A stretch of 64,000 bases of DNA. Source: Fulvia fulva. Lineage: Eukaryota; Ascomycota; Dothideomycetes; Mycosphaerellales; Mycosphaerellaceae. A program made the translations under genes and the position numbers. Position 1 is the stretch's first letter. Every line of letters begins with the position of its first letter. The notes beneath the pieces were generated by a model. It saw nothing but the letters and a program-made list of their open reading frames with translations. It did no database searches and had not been told where the DNA came from. The stretch spans positions 3,658,001 to 3,722,000 of the forward strand of contig NC_063018.1 in the NCBI RefSeq assembly GCF_020509005.1, written 5' to 3'. Below, one piece after another: positions 13,201 to 23,210 of the stretch.

Positions 13201-16200
13201 AGACTCCTCTAGTGTGTAGAGCTCTAGCTCTAGGGGGAAGAGTAGTGTATTAGACGCGTTATATATTAACGCGTCTTCTAGTAGTATAAATGTAAATAGA
13301 TATAGCTCGCGATTAGGGTCCGTATTACCTATAATCTCCTTATGATCTTCTACGGTAAGGGCATCTATTATCTACTACTATAGGGTGTTGTAGTAGTTAG
13401 TAGTGTTATGTACTAACTACTATATATTGTCTTAAGTCACGTGATCTGTTACGTGCTCGATTTGCCGGTCTTTTTAGTTATATATTACTAACTCGCGGTA
13501 TTACGGCTAGTATAGTTCTTACCTAAGGAGCTTTTAGTAGGCGTCTCGAGGTTATTAGGTATACGGCTACTAAGCCTATTCTTCTACCCCCTCGGTCTAT
13601 ACTATATCTTGCTCGTAATAAGCGATATATAGGTCGTAGTATTATTTAGGCTCTTTAGCCGGTTCCGCTATTACGATATTCTCGATAGGGGTTATATACC
13701 CTACTATTAGGCGTAATAGGTTATAGAACGTAGTCTTATCGAAGAGGACGTCCTTGACTCGTATAACCCTATCTTTTAATAGGTCCTATACGCGGTAGAT
13801 GTTAGTAGAGTCGTATCCTATAAGGTAGCCTATAAGCGCTCTCTCTTAGAGTTTCTCGCTCTTACTAGGCTGATCTAGTCTATAGATAAACACGTATATA
13901 AGGGAGCTATATACTACTATATAACCTACGTTCGGAATTCGTCCTATTACTAATTCGAATAGGGTCTTCTAGCCCTTTAACTAGATAGGGGATCGCTGGA
14001 GGATATATACCGCTACTATAGTATATTCTAGCTAAAGCTTTTCTAGTAATCGTACGTAGATACGAATAGTTCTACTTATAGTAATGATTAGAGCTCTAGC
14101 TCTTTCTACTAGGTCCTACGTAGGCGCGTATTCCGCGGTTACGTACTATTTAATCTTGTTATTATTAATAACTAAGCGAAACACCTTCCTAATAGCGGGC
14201 TCGTTATCGCTATAGAAATATACGAACCTACGACTAATGAAGTTAATAAAGCTTAGTAAGCTATTAAAGCAAGCTAATACTGATTGCTAATCCCTATTCT
14301 TAATAGTGAACTAGAAGTGTCTATAGGTATCTAGATCGTAGAAGTAGACGAGGTACCTATTACCGTTATAGGCGATAGTGAATTCTGCTAAGTCTATAGC
14401 TATATAGCCGTATAGGGTCATTACCCTAATAGGCTAAGACCGATTATATACCTTATAAGCTTTGCTAAGCCTATATACTCTATAATATATAGTAAGGGGT
14501 ACGCTTAGACTATCGTTAATAATCACCCCCTTAACTCTAAGCGGCAACTACTTAATACGTTTAGCGCTAATATAACTAAAGATTTAATGCCACTAGCGGC
14601 TAGAGAGCTTTCGGTGTTTAATAGAGGTCCTACTAGACGTAGCTACACCTTTAGTGCCCCTAGTACTATTCATAACTACGAGAACGGTACGGTTACTATC
14701 CTCTTAAGTAGTTAGAGATACTACGCTATTAGTAGGTTTATCGCTAATATTTATACCCCTACTAATAGTACTAATAAAGTGCGCGTTACGTATCTTTTTA
14801 GTGACCTTCGGTAGTACTAGGCCCTCTTTTATAGGCTATTAGTAAATGATAGGTGACTTAGGTAGTAGAACCACCTTAAAGAAAGTGATTGTACTAGTAG
14901 GGCGGTATAGGTCTATCAATTTAGTATCGTTATACTATATTGAATTGCTATGTCCGTGCTACTAGAGTCCGGCTCTTTCTATACGTATATAAGAGATGAC
15001 GTTTATATAAAAGCCTAGGTAGTAAGCCACATCTAGTAAGGTAAATAAATGGCCCCTAATTGATATATAAACACGCCCTAACGCTATAATTAGAAAGGTG
15101 GTTGTTCTAGCCTAGATTTCTAAGGTAGTAAGGCGCTCTATAATGAACTCTATACCCTCCTAGTTATAATGATTAATTATATAAGTGTCTAAACAGTTAT
15201 TATATACCTAGTAATCCCTAAAGTTAACGCTTAACTTACTAATTAAGCTAGAAAGAACAGTAAGGCCAATAAAGCCCTTATCGCTTAGTAATGCCTTCTT
15301 CGTATTAGTAATAGCCTTGTTACGTTTCTAGTCCTTACGATTGTTACGATTAATACGCTAAGTAGACGCTCGCCGTCGTCGCTTAAGTAGTAGTTAATAA
15401 AGTTTCTCTAGTACTTCTTCTACTACTCTAAGCGCTAATCCTTTACTAGGCGCTTATCGGGGTTAATTATATCGTATAAGAACAGGCCCTTATAATAGGT
15501 GTCCTTAGGCTCGCCGGTAATGTTCTAGTAGCCGCTTAGCCTATTATTGTCCTTATCTTTGTTCTTATTGCCGCGGCTACTACTACGACCCTTATTACCG
15601 CGGCTATTACTACGGTTATTACTACGGCTACTACTACGGTCACCCTCCTTTTAACTAGTACCTATAGGTACTATTTCATCCTCTACTAAGGTTTCTCCGG
15701 AGAAGGTTACGAAGACTAATCGACCGTTAGTTATTACTAGTACGGTGTTGCGTATCTATTCGAGGTAACGCTTAGTAAGCTTTTGTAGTAACATTTTATT
15801 ACGCTTCTACTCGTTATATAGAGAAGCACCGTAGGCTAGAGCCTACTTCTACTAAATAGTAAGTAGGAAGTGTCTACTAAGGTCGTCGTACTCGGCGTAG
15901 TTATACTTAAGTATCTTAGTCTATAAAACTAACTAGTCTAAGTACTAGTTATCGATTCTACGTACGCTATCCTTCTAAAGCCTAGATAGCTTAAGCGTAA
16001 GCTACCGCTTACGTAGTATATCGTCTAGACTATACTGATCCTTAAGAGCCTAGTATTTCGCTCTAAGGGTGTTCTAGCCGTGTATTAGCTCTTACCCTAG
16101 CTCTGTCGTCGTACGGATAAGGTAGGTAATAAGCTTTGATCGCGTAGTAGTAAAGATGTCGTATATCCGTTACCTTCGGTCTACGTCTATTTATCGTAGC

Positions 16201-16592
16201 TTAATAAGGTCTCTTAATATAGCGTCTCCTACCGTATACGCTTGTTAGATTTCCTTAAACGTTAAGTGAGTAGGCTCTGTTAGCTCGTTACTCAGTTAGT
16301 GAGGATCTATATACTTCTAGACATTTGAAGACTCTACGTAGAGCTCTAGCTAACGGTCAAACTTGTCCTATTAGTTATGGCTCTTCAGAACTACGGTACC
16401 CTAAGGTAGGGCACCGGTAGTCACCGGCGTCTCGGTAGTGGCCATAACTGCAAAATGGGTTGTAGGCTAGTAAAAGTTCTACGCGGGTTTACTAGGCCTA
16501 GGGGATACTACTGCACTAGTTGTAGCAGTAGTGCTGTGACGATACAAACTCTGCTTTAGGGCTTCCTTGTCGCAGCGAATGTTAGTGAGCGC

Positions 16593-16608
16593 TAATCGGG
16601 CTCATAAC
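16593..16608 (-). other. copia primer-binding site, initiator-tRNA-Met anticodon-stem type
   Basis: Directly inside the 5' LTR the minus strand reads GTTATGAGCCCGATTA. Its complement, TCGGGCTCATAAC, matches the anticodon stem-loop of eukaryotic initiator tRNA-Met (GGGCTCATAACCC). Several Ty1/copia elements are known to prime from such an internal half-tRNA rather than from the tRNA 3' end. The match is seen; the priming mechanism is inferred from the family. Confidence 0.65.
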
Positions 16609-16815
16609 TATCACGTTAGAAGTGTGGGAAGTTATTGTACGGGCTTATATAGGGTGTTTCAAAAGCAGGTTGTGTATTGCATGTGTCTATCTAGAATGGA
16701 CAAGTGTTGCTCTTGAAGAGGCTGCAGGTGACTAATCAGTCACCTGATTCTTAGCGTACGTGGCCTCAAGTTTTGATGATGGGATGTTGCCTATGTGCAC
16801 GCTCGGATCGCGACA
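16609..16815 (-). repeat. 5' LTR of copia element (almost free of RIP)
   Basis: This 207-bp partner of 10,062-10,268 keeps TGTGGG, TTGCATGTG, GATGATGGG and GTGCACG, where the other LTR has TA-rich versions. On the coding (minus) strand it is the upstream LTR and would carry the promoter. Confidence 0.92.
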
Positions 16816-16820
16816 ACTCG

Positions 16821-17278
16821 AAGGTCGTTTTAGTAGCTAACTTTGTAGGCAACTCCGAAAAGCGCGTTTAGCTGTCAGACCCGTGGGGTGCAAGCTAGCT
16901 TCCATGAAAATTTCATGGCTTGTGCAACCCACCCGGTCTGATAATGGAGGTAGACTTTTACCCGTTGCAAAACCTCTAAAACGTGCATTCTATAACAGGA
17001 TCAACTGTTCGCGCGTCGTTGTAACCACTATATAGCAACGAGGGACACCGCAGTATGTTGCAACAATACGAGGGCTACGGGAGAAACTTTTTTGACACAA
17101 GAGGACATGGCGGTATTTACCGACACAATGAGGGACATGGGGTTTCACCGAATACCAATTCATCCTCTACTGGCCGCCACTGAAGCACGCTGACGAGTCT
17201 CAATCTTCCGGACGTTCAGATGCCTCGACCGGATAGAATCCACTCGAGGCCAATCTGCACACACCGTATGGACACACC
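16821..17278. other. intergenic region with a hairpin, no gene
   Basis: This is ordinary, un-RIPed sequence between the copia target site and the TAG-interrupted ORF. No credible frame was seen. It contains an imperfect palindrome at 16,875-16,941, listed separately. Confidence 0.5.
16875..16941. repeat. 67-bp imperfect palindrome
   Basis: The left arm begins TCAGACCC.GTGGGGTGCAAGC and the right arm, reversed and complemented, reads TCAGACCGGGTGGGTTGCACAAGC. Both arms end in CATGAAA at the centre. It could form a strong hairpin or be the remnant of a small foldback/MITE. No flanking target duplication was confirmed. Confidence 0.7.
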
Positions 17279-18124
17279 ATGGACTTCAACTACTACAGCT
17301 TGCGAGTGCTGAAACATATGTTCCCAAATCTGGACAAGTACATGATATACGATATCTATTCTCAAATGCAACCCATCGTCGACTAGAACGGCAAGAGACT
17401 ACGAGGTGAGCAGCCTTTCGCCGATGACAAGTCCAGAGACCTGGCCATTGCGTTGTCACTCGAGGTGTGTCGAGCAGTCATAGGTGGCGGCGTGGAAGAG
17501 ACTGTCACATTTGATCGAGCCGTGCAGAATATCGTCAACACTGCCTTCACGATCGACCAGGGCAAGATATCGTCGGACGACAATCACTCGCACCATACAG
17601 CGATGAATCATCCCGAACACATTGGACAATGGAGGAACGCAGAAGTGCTGACCAAGCAATTGGACATGATGAAAGCGTTCCACAAGCGCACCGGTGAACC
17701 AATTGGCGAGAGTTTCATGGAGAAACAGATACAGACCGCGGCAGAACGAAGACGCGCACGTGATTCATCAACCGTACAATTGGAGGAGCCCGACGACATC
17801 ACTCAGATAAGCCATGAGGAAATCAAGCTCGCTACGGCTGAACTCCGCAGCAATCCTGACCAAGGACAAGCAAATGTCGCATCACATGAGAAGAACATCG
17901 ATCGATCGCGCAAGGTGAGCAAACTGAGATCGAGATTTCGCACAGCGACATGCGAAAGGACTGCGACCCCGTGCCAAAGCAAAACTTCATGCCGCGCGCC
18001 ACTCTCCAACACATTTGCTAGGCCGACGCTGCTCGGAGTACTTTCAGCATATCATGCTTGCTCTGCTCTCAAGAGTGGCCACCAGCTGCCACCTCTTTCC
18101 TCAACAGCCCTTGCTCGATCATAG
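17279..18124 (+). pseudogene. hypothetical ORF interrupted by one TAG
   Basis: From ATG 17,279 the frame reads MDFNYYSLRVLKHMFPNLDK, stops at TAG 17,384-17,386, then stays open to 18,124 (282 codons in all). The second half (NGKRLRGEQPFADDKSRD and so on) is polar, has protein-like composition and no known motif. The last 50 or so codons lie in the 182-bp tandem duplication derived from the 3' end of the neighbouring aconitase X gene, so they cannot be native. The TAG may be a RIP product, since it lies 460 bp from the RIPed island, or the ORF may not be a gene. I do not recognise the family. Confidence 0.35.
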
Positions 18125-18340
18125 CAACCATTGCGGCACGGCTGTCTCCCTGTTCCCGAAAGCAAAGCTTCAAAGCGCGCCACTCTCCAACAACATTCGC
18201 TACGTCGACGCTGCTCGGAGTTTTTTCAGCAGATCATGCTTGCTCTGCTCTCAAGAGTGGCCACCAGCTGCCACCTCTGTTATCACCAGCCCTTGCTCGA
18301 TCACAGCAACCATCTCGGCACGGCGGTCTTCCTCTTCCCT
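17975..18340. repeat. tandem duplication, two 182-bp units
   Basis: Unit 1 is about 17,975-18,157 and unit 2 about 18,158-18,340, with roughly 85-90% identity by eye (GCGCGCCACTCTCCAAC, ACGCTGCTCGGAGT, AAGAGTGGCCACCAGCTGCC and GATCA.AGCAACCAT shared). Unit 2 contains the last codons and stop of the aconitase X gene; unit 1 holds a decayed copy of those codons (TAVP.WLL then stop on the minus strand). The 3' end of that gene plus its downstream flank was therefore duplicated. Confidence 0.85.
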
Positions 18341-20016
18341 ACAACAGCGGTATCAACGCAGTCTTGCAGACTCCCGAAGTGCACCTTCCTCTTGACCAGA
18401 CCAGGGGCATAATGCGCATACTTTCCAGAGTTGGTCATGATATGCCCGCCTTCTGGAGTTGCTATTGGCTCTTGAATCATGCACCAGCACGTGTCGCACA
18501 GAATCTGCGCACCGAAGTCCTCGATTTTCTTCAGCGCGCCAGCTTGAGACGCTTGAGAGTAGTTGTGCCGGCTCGTGGTGACTACGAAGGAGATGTCGGT
18601 GTGGCACTTTTTGCCGGAGCACAGGGTGGAGAGCGTGGTTAGCTCTTCGAAGGAGAAGTGAGGGTTGCCTAGGGCGATGAGGGAGATGGAGGAGTCTTGA
18701 GCGGTGTTGAGGGTCTGCCAGGTCTGAAATACATCGCCCTTGCTGAGCTGCACTCGCTTCAACGTTGCAAGGCTGGCTTCATGTTTGCTCGCTTCTGGTG
18801 TCACGCCTGACATATGGAACATCGGCGCCGACGAGGTGGTCGCGAACGCTGCGCCGAAAGCCTTGAGGTCAGACATGGTCGGTCTAGTGCCCTCCAGGCC
18901 GAGCACGACTGGTATGTTGGGACCGCAGACGTGGCCAACGGCATATCCGAACAGTGGCCAGAGCGAGTCATCAGATGCTGCAAGCTTGGCCACCTCAACA
19001 ACCAGCTTTGGTGCGCGTTGCTCCTCAACATGACATCCAGCAGCGGGTGCTCTGCCAGTCAAAGCAATACACACATCAATGAAGTCCGGGTACTTCTGCG
19101 TACAAGCACCGAGCACACTGTTCGCAAAGTTTACCGCATTCGACTCTGCCCACCCAATGTGCTGACCGGATGTTGGCACGGTGTCTAGCAAGTATGGCGC
19201 ACCAGTATAGGTCGGCCTGGCTCCCATCTTGGTGTAAGCATCTGCCAACCTTTCAGCCTGCTTGGCATACTCAGCATCAACGCCAATCTCCTGCCACCGA
19301 CGCTTATCGATGGAGATGGCGTTCATCGAGGTTGGTACCGCGAACTTTGCGTCTCCAAGATGGAGGAAATGCTCGGCGAAGCGTATGCCGGCCGGTCCTG
19401 TGTACACGCACGCGTCGATGTGTGCTTGTGTCACGTCGATGAACGATGCCGCCTGCTGCACTTCTGCAGACTCGTACAGGACCTTCATAGCGATACTAGC
19501 AGCCTCTCCATACTTTCCGTCCAGCATGGCTTGGTCAGACATGGTCAAGGTGACACTTCGTGCGACTAAGGACCTCTTCGGCGATTCGCTGGGCACTTCC
19601 ACTGGTTCATGGCTGGCCACGACCGATCGACCTGACACAGCAACATAGTCGTATTGCTTCAATTGCTCAAAAGCCTGACCGCCAACCACTACGACTGGGA
19701 TGGAAAAGTCGAACATCATCTTCGACACAATGATGCCAAGTGTCAAGATTTGCTCCTCATGCTGGAAGATGAGCGCCGCAGGTCCTGTACCATTCAGAAG
19801 AACCTCCAGTATCGCAACGCTTCCTGAGCAGGATCCACGGCCGGATGGTATAGCCAAGACATGATCCTTCAGTCGTTGACCTCGAAGTGGATGGGGTCCA
19901 TCGACAATTTCGCCGCACACTGGGTCAACACCACCCCCGAAGCTCAGAGGCACATCAGAATAGAGCAGGCGACCTGAAGCTGTACCATCGACCAGGCAGC
20001 GGCCATTGTATTGCAT
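18301..20016 (-). CDS. Aconitase X (AcnX), fused small+large subunit dehydratase
   Basis: This single-exon, 571-residue protein joins the two AcnX parts. An N-terminal swivel domain (about 1-135, DUF126 type: GRCLVDGTASGRLLYSDVPL, IPSGRGSCSGS) is followed by a catalytic domain (about 175-571, DUF521 type: LTMSDQAMLDG, GPAGIRFAEHFLHLGDAKFA, then ILCDTCWCM near the C-terminus). The cysteines fit ligands of the family's iron-sulphur cluster. Characterised AcnX enzymes dehydrate small hydroxy acids: cis-3-hydroxy-L-proline in bacteria and mevalonate-5-phosphate in archaea. The fungal substrate is not evident here. The start is ATG 20,014-20,016, and the glycine-rich first domain begins at once. 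The stop lies in a tandem duplication. A P450 follows upstream on the same strand, then a divergent PLP enzyme. Family assignment is firm, substrate unknown. Confidence 0.88.
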   Translation of the reverse strand: MQYNGRCLVDGTASGRLLYSDVPLSFGGGVDPVCGEIVDGPHPLRGQRLKDHVLAIPSGRGSCSGSVAILEVLLNGTGPAALIFQHEEQILTLGIIVSKMMFDFSIPVVVVGGQAFEQLKQYDYVAVSGRSVVASHEPVEVPSESPKRSLVARSVTLTMSDQAMLDGKYGEAASIAMKVLYESAEVQQAASFIDVTQAHIDACVYTGPAGIRFAEHFLHLGDAKFAVPTSMNAISIDKRRWQEIGVDAEYAKQAERLADAYTKMGARPTYTGAPYLLDTVPTSGQHIGWAESNAVNFANSVLGACTQKYPDFIDVCIALTGRAPAAGCHVEEQRAPKLVVEVAKLAASDDSLWPLFGYAVGHVCGPNIPVVLGLEGTRPTMSDLKAFGAAFATTSSAPMFHMSGVTPEASKHEASLATLKRVQLSKGDVFQTWQTLNTAQDSSISLIALGNPHFSFEELTTLSTLCSGKKCHTDISFVVTTSRHNYSQASQAGALKKIEDFGAQILCDTCWCMIQEPIATPEGGHIMTNSGKYAHYAPGLVKRKVHFGSLQDCVDTAVVGKRKTAVPRWLL

Positions 20017-20366
20017 GGCCAGGTGTGGCTGATGCTGATGCTTGTGGTGTTGATGGGAGAGCTAGAGAGTCGCTGATTCGACGCAGCAAACAAGTCAAAC
20101 GCCGGCCGGCTGTTGCCGGGTGGAAGTGCATACAGCGGCTCTAGTGCAGTGTGAACTTATCAGCAAGGTATCATACGTTGTAATGCTTCCAACTGATATA
20201 TCCGCTGATTTCATGACGAGTGAAGATATCCGTTCCCGGCACCCGCTATATACGGCAGGTCATCCCGATCATGCTTCCAATGCTTGTCACTGCTTTGGTC
20301 AGCATGCATGTTCGCGACTTCGTGTATGTCGGACTTCGTCGTGCTAATCTTTACTGCACTCCATGA
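20017..20366. other. intergenic, promoter side of aconitase X
   Basis: About 350 bp between the AcnX start and the P450 stop. No ORF or RNA signal seen; it must hold the AcnX promoter and the P450 3' UTR. Confidence 0.5.
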
Positions 20367-22001
20367 TCACAATTTTGCTTCTCTTGCCTTGACTATGACA
20401 GGGAAGTCGGTTGCCCTTAGCAGAAAGATGTCCTGAACGGGCAAGTTCCTGCCGTCGGTCAAGTCACCAGCGAGCTGATATTCGAATTCTTGTACGAGGC
20501 GTGGCAATGCCTTAAGCATCACCAGCATAGCAATGTTCTTGCCGATGCAGGTACGACTACCGAGACCTGCAGATAGATCGCCAGATTAGTGTCACAACAC
20601 ACAGAATTGGTGAGGTAAGATCTCACCAAACGGAAAGTAGCACTGATTCATCCTCTCCTTGGTCTCCTGATCTTCCACCAGCCACCTCTCAGGTTTGAAC
20701 TGCTCCGGATCCTCGAAATTGTCCGGATCATAGTGCATAGCCCAAGCATTCAAGCTGACGACTGATCCTTCCGGGAAGTGGTAGCCGCAAATTTCTACAC
20801 CGCCAACAGGCACGGTTCGAGGCAAGCCGAAGCCGGTCTGCGGGAAGAGTCGTAGTGTCTCGGTCAGTACAGCATTAAGGTACGGCATTTGACCCTGCAG
20901 CTGTCTGAACGATATCGATGCGGCGTCGTGGCTGATAGATGTAATCTCTTGTCGAAGCTTCTGCATGCAGTCGGGATGCTTCGCGAGGTAGAACAATGCC
21001 CATGCTGAAGTGGAGCTTGTCGTATCAGAACCTGCTGTTACGTTGGCACCAAGGCCCATCTGCGGGCCATATTCAGCTCACGTCCTTAGCTGGAAGATGA
21101 GATACTAGCTTACTGTTATGTGAGCGTCTGCGAAATAAGCCGGATCTTTCTCATTGACATCTAGAAACTTGTCCAAAATACTTCTCGGGCCATCAGCTGC
21201 CTGTCGAGAGGCTATCGAGTCCGGATTTGCTACTCGGTACGCCCTGCGTTGAGCTGTGGTCTGGCTAGTGAAATTGTCGAGATACATCTTGCCGCTACCT
21301 CGAGACTTCTTCAACTTAGCAACGAAGCGCATGGTTGCAATGCCCAGGGCATGAAAGTCTGGAAAGAAGCCCATCCAGCTGCCGTAAGTGAAGGCACCAA
21401 TCACTGCTTTGGCAAGGTTGCCAACATCTTCCCCCGAATCCAGAAAGCCGAAACGCTTCCCGTAGCTGACTACGCCAATGCTGTCGAACGTGAAGCATTC
21501 GAGCCACCAGTTCAGGTCGATCCGTTGTCCTTGCATGCTCTGTAGCTGTTTGCAAAGGAGATCGACACATTCAGACACACCAGTCTCGTAGGCGAAAACA
21601 CTAGTCATCGAGTACATCGAGGCAAATCGTTTGCGCAGCTCTCCATGGTAGCGGTTAGAACGTTCTTTGAAGAGGGACGTAGTGCCGGGCGGAGACCAGG
21701 TTTCGTAGGATGAAGCTTTGTCGAAGCCACCGCCATGGCTATGAATCTTCCTGATTGCATCGACATCATTGATGCTGTATTGACCGGGTCCATATCGAAC
21801 AACTTTACCGTGCTCACGATGTAGTTGGAGAACCTCCTCATGCCATTGCCCGGCGTAGAACCTGCGGAAGACCCAAAGCTTTGTGAAGCGGGCGATGAAA
21901 GGGCCGGGGATCGATCTGAGGGGATCTTGGAGTACCAGAACCAGTTTTCGGCTGGCGAATGTTACAACAGCTGCCAACAGTAGATAGAACGAGAGCGCCA
22001 T
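20367..22001 (-). CDS. Cytochrome P450 monooxygenase
   Basis: Three exons (21,114-22,001; 20,627-21,059; 20,367-20,566), with introns of 54 and 60 bp, give about 506 residues, the usual fungal P450 length. The N-terminus has a hydrophobic anchor (MALSFYLLLAAVVTFA) and the proline hinge RSIPGPFIARFTKLW. The I-helix AGSDTT follows at the start of exon 2, the ExxR motif is TETLRLFPQTGF, and the PERF region reads FKPERW. The haem loop FPFGLGSRTCIG is restored only when exon 2 is joined to exon 3. The overall look resembles the pisatin-demethylase-like group (inference). It is likely ER-anchored and uses a P450 reductase. It lies head-to-tail with AcnX and divergent from a PLP enzyme; a shared pathway is possible but unproven. 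Confidence 0.92.
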
Positions 22002-23210
22002 GCTTGTGTCTTGGATCGAGTGCTGTACGCTGGAGGAGCAGGCGTACCTGCGAAGAGTAGTATGTTAGTCATCGAGCCCCAAACGTGCCAACTCATCCTG
22101 CACCTGCTAGAGGAGCGTCCACTCTTGACATGCACGCCAGTCACTGAGAGCTTATCGGACCGCCTGTCTGAAACATAGCTGCAGACGCTAGCCATCGGAA
22201 TCCTGGGTGCCGCCCACAAAATTGCAGTAGCTCTGAGCTACAATGGCAGCGATGGAAGCAGTGGTTTGACAGAACCATGAAGCAAAGCCCACAGGAGGAG
22301 AGGGTCATGCTGCGATGCTAGGATCGTCGTGTAGCTGGTGGTCGCATTGGACTTCGTGCAAGTATTGTCAGCCAATCACGCAACGCGCAAACCTCACGGC
22401 AGAGCCGAAGAGATCATATCCCGTGAGGTCTGGAAAGCTCATGCGTTGCTTCTGCTGGGAGATGACGTGTTCTTCTCTGCTATGCATGGGAGCTGCCATA
22501 CCATGTTCCTGACCTCACCTCCGTGGACTTAGTCTATTGGTAAGAGAGCCCGAGTGCAGCGCCGTTGCCTGACCGACACAAGGGTGGAAGTTGCTGCCGC
22601 TCCCTCATGGGCTGTCCTGAACATCGTCTCGGCATTGATCGGTGCCAACGCGTCCGCTGGCGGCGATAGACGGGAAGCGGGGGGCAAGGCGTATCCCGCT
22701 GGCATGTAGCATCTCATCAGGTACCAGAGCAGGATGTGCAGAGCGAGTAGCCTTGAAGAGGGAGTTACAAGGAAAGAAAACAGGTCCACGGTAGCGTGTC
22801 TGGATGCGTCGTGTCAGTGACTTTGTGTTTGGGAGAAGCGCGATGGCCCAAGCTCAGACCATGATTGGGCTTGCCCGAATCAGTCCCATCTGCGGAGGGT
22901 CTGATTGCCGAGACAATGACAATGCGCAGATTTCAACGGGGCATTATGTCACAAAACCCTACACACATGTTTGACATGATGCAATTTCTTCCAGGCATTC
23001 CAAACGGCCTACTGCACAGGAATGATGCTGCTTTCAATGGGTTGATTGAGAGCATGGTCAGCCCTGTTGGCTCAATCTGACTCTTAAGAGGACTTGATGG
23101 CCTCCAGAACTCACCGACTTGACCCTCATCCCGAAGATATCGCCCTCGACTTGCTCTCTTGAACGCCCCCGTACACTGGGCTCAGTGATATCAACTGTCA
23201 TCACGAAGCA
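22002..23210. other. intergenic, divergent promoter region
   Basis: About 1.2 kb between the divergent P450 and PLP-enzyme genes. Short frames occur on both strands, but none has protein-like composition or splice support. It should hold both promoters and could allow co-regulation. Confidence 0.5.

Larger units (their letters stand above)
10062..16815 (-). mobile_element. Ty1/copia LTR retrotransposon, complete but RIP-inactivated
   Basis: The element is 6,754 bp with two 207-bp LTRs flanked by the 5-bp direct repeat ACTCG (10,057-10,061 and 16,816-16,820). Coding runs on the minus strand. Gag starts near 16,443 (ATTETPVTTGALP, then a DRELELYVESSN-like region with stops). Gag, protease and integrase fill roughly 13,500-16,400. 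The RT active site reads FFFYVNDLVILY near 12,350-12,400, where the family YVDD has become YVND. RNase H lies about 11,450-11,870. This gag-IN-RT-RH order is Ty1/copia. A polypurine stretch (AAGGGGATA on the minus strand) adjoins the left, 3', LTR. Confidence 0.9.

Noticed and set aside
16875..16941. Palindrome considered as a CRISPR repeat or tRNA gene
   Set aside because: Single copy, no spacers, no cloverleaf or A/B-box pattern.
18015..18642. Several plus-strand frames of 90-194 codons opposite the aconitase X 3' end
   Set aside because: They overlap a well-supported gene and the tandem duplication, and have no motif or protein-like composition.
22865..23080. 71-codon plus-strand frame upstream of the PLP-enzyme gene
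   Set aside because: No family features, no splice link to the next gene, and separate from its clear ATG at 23,211.
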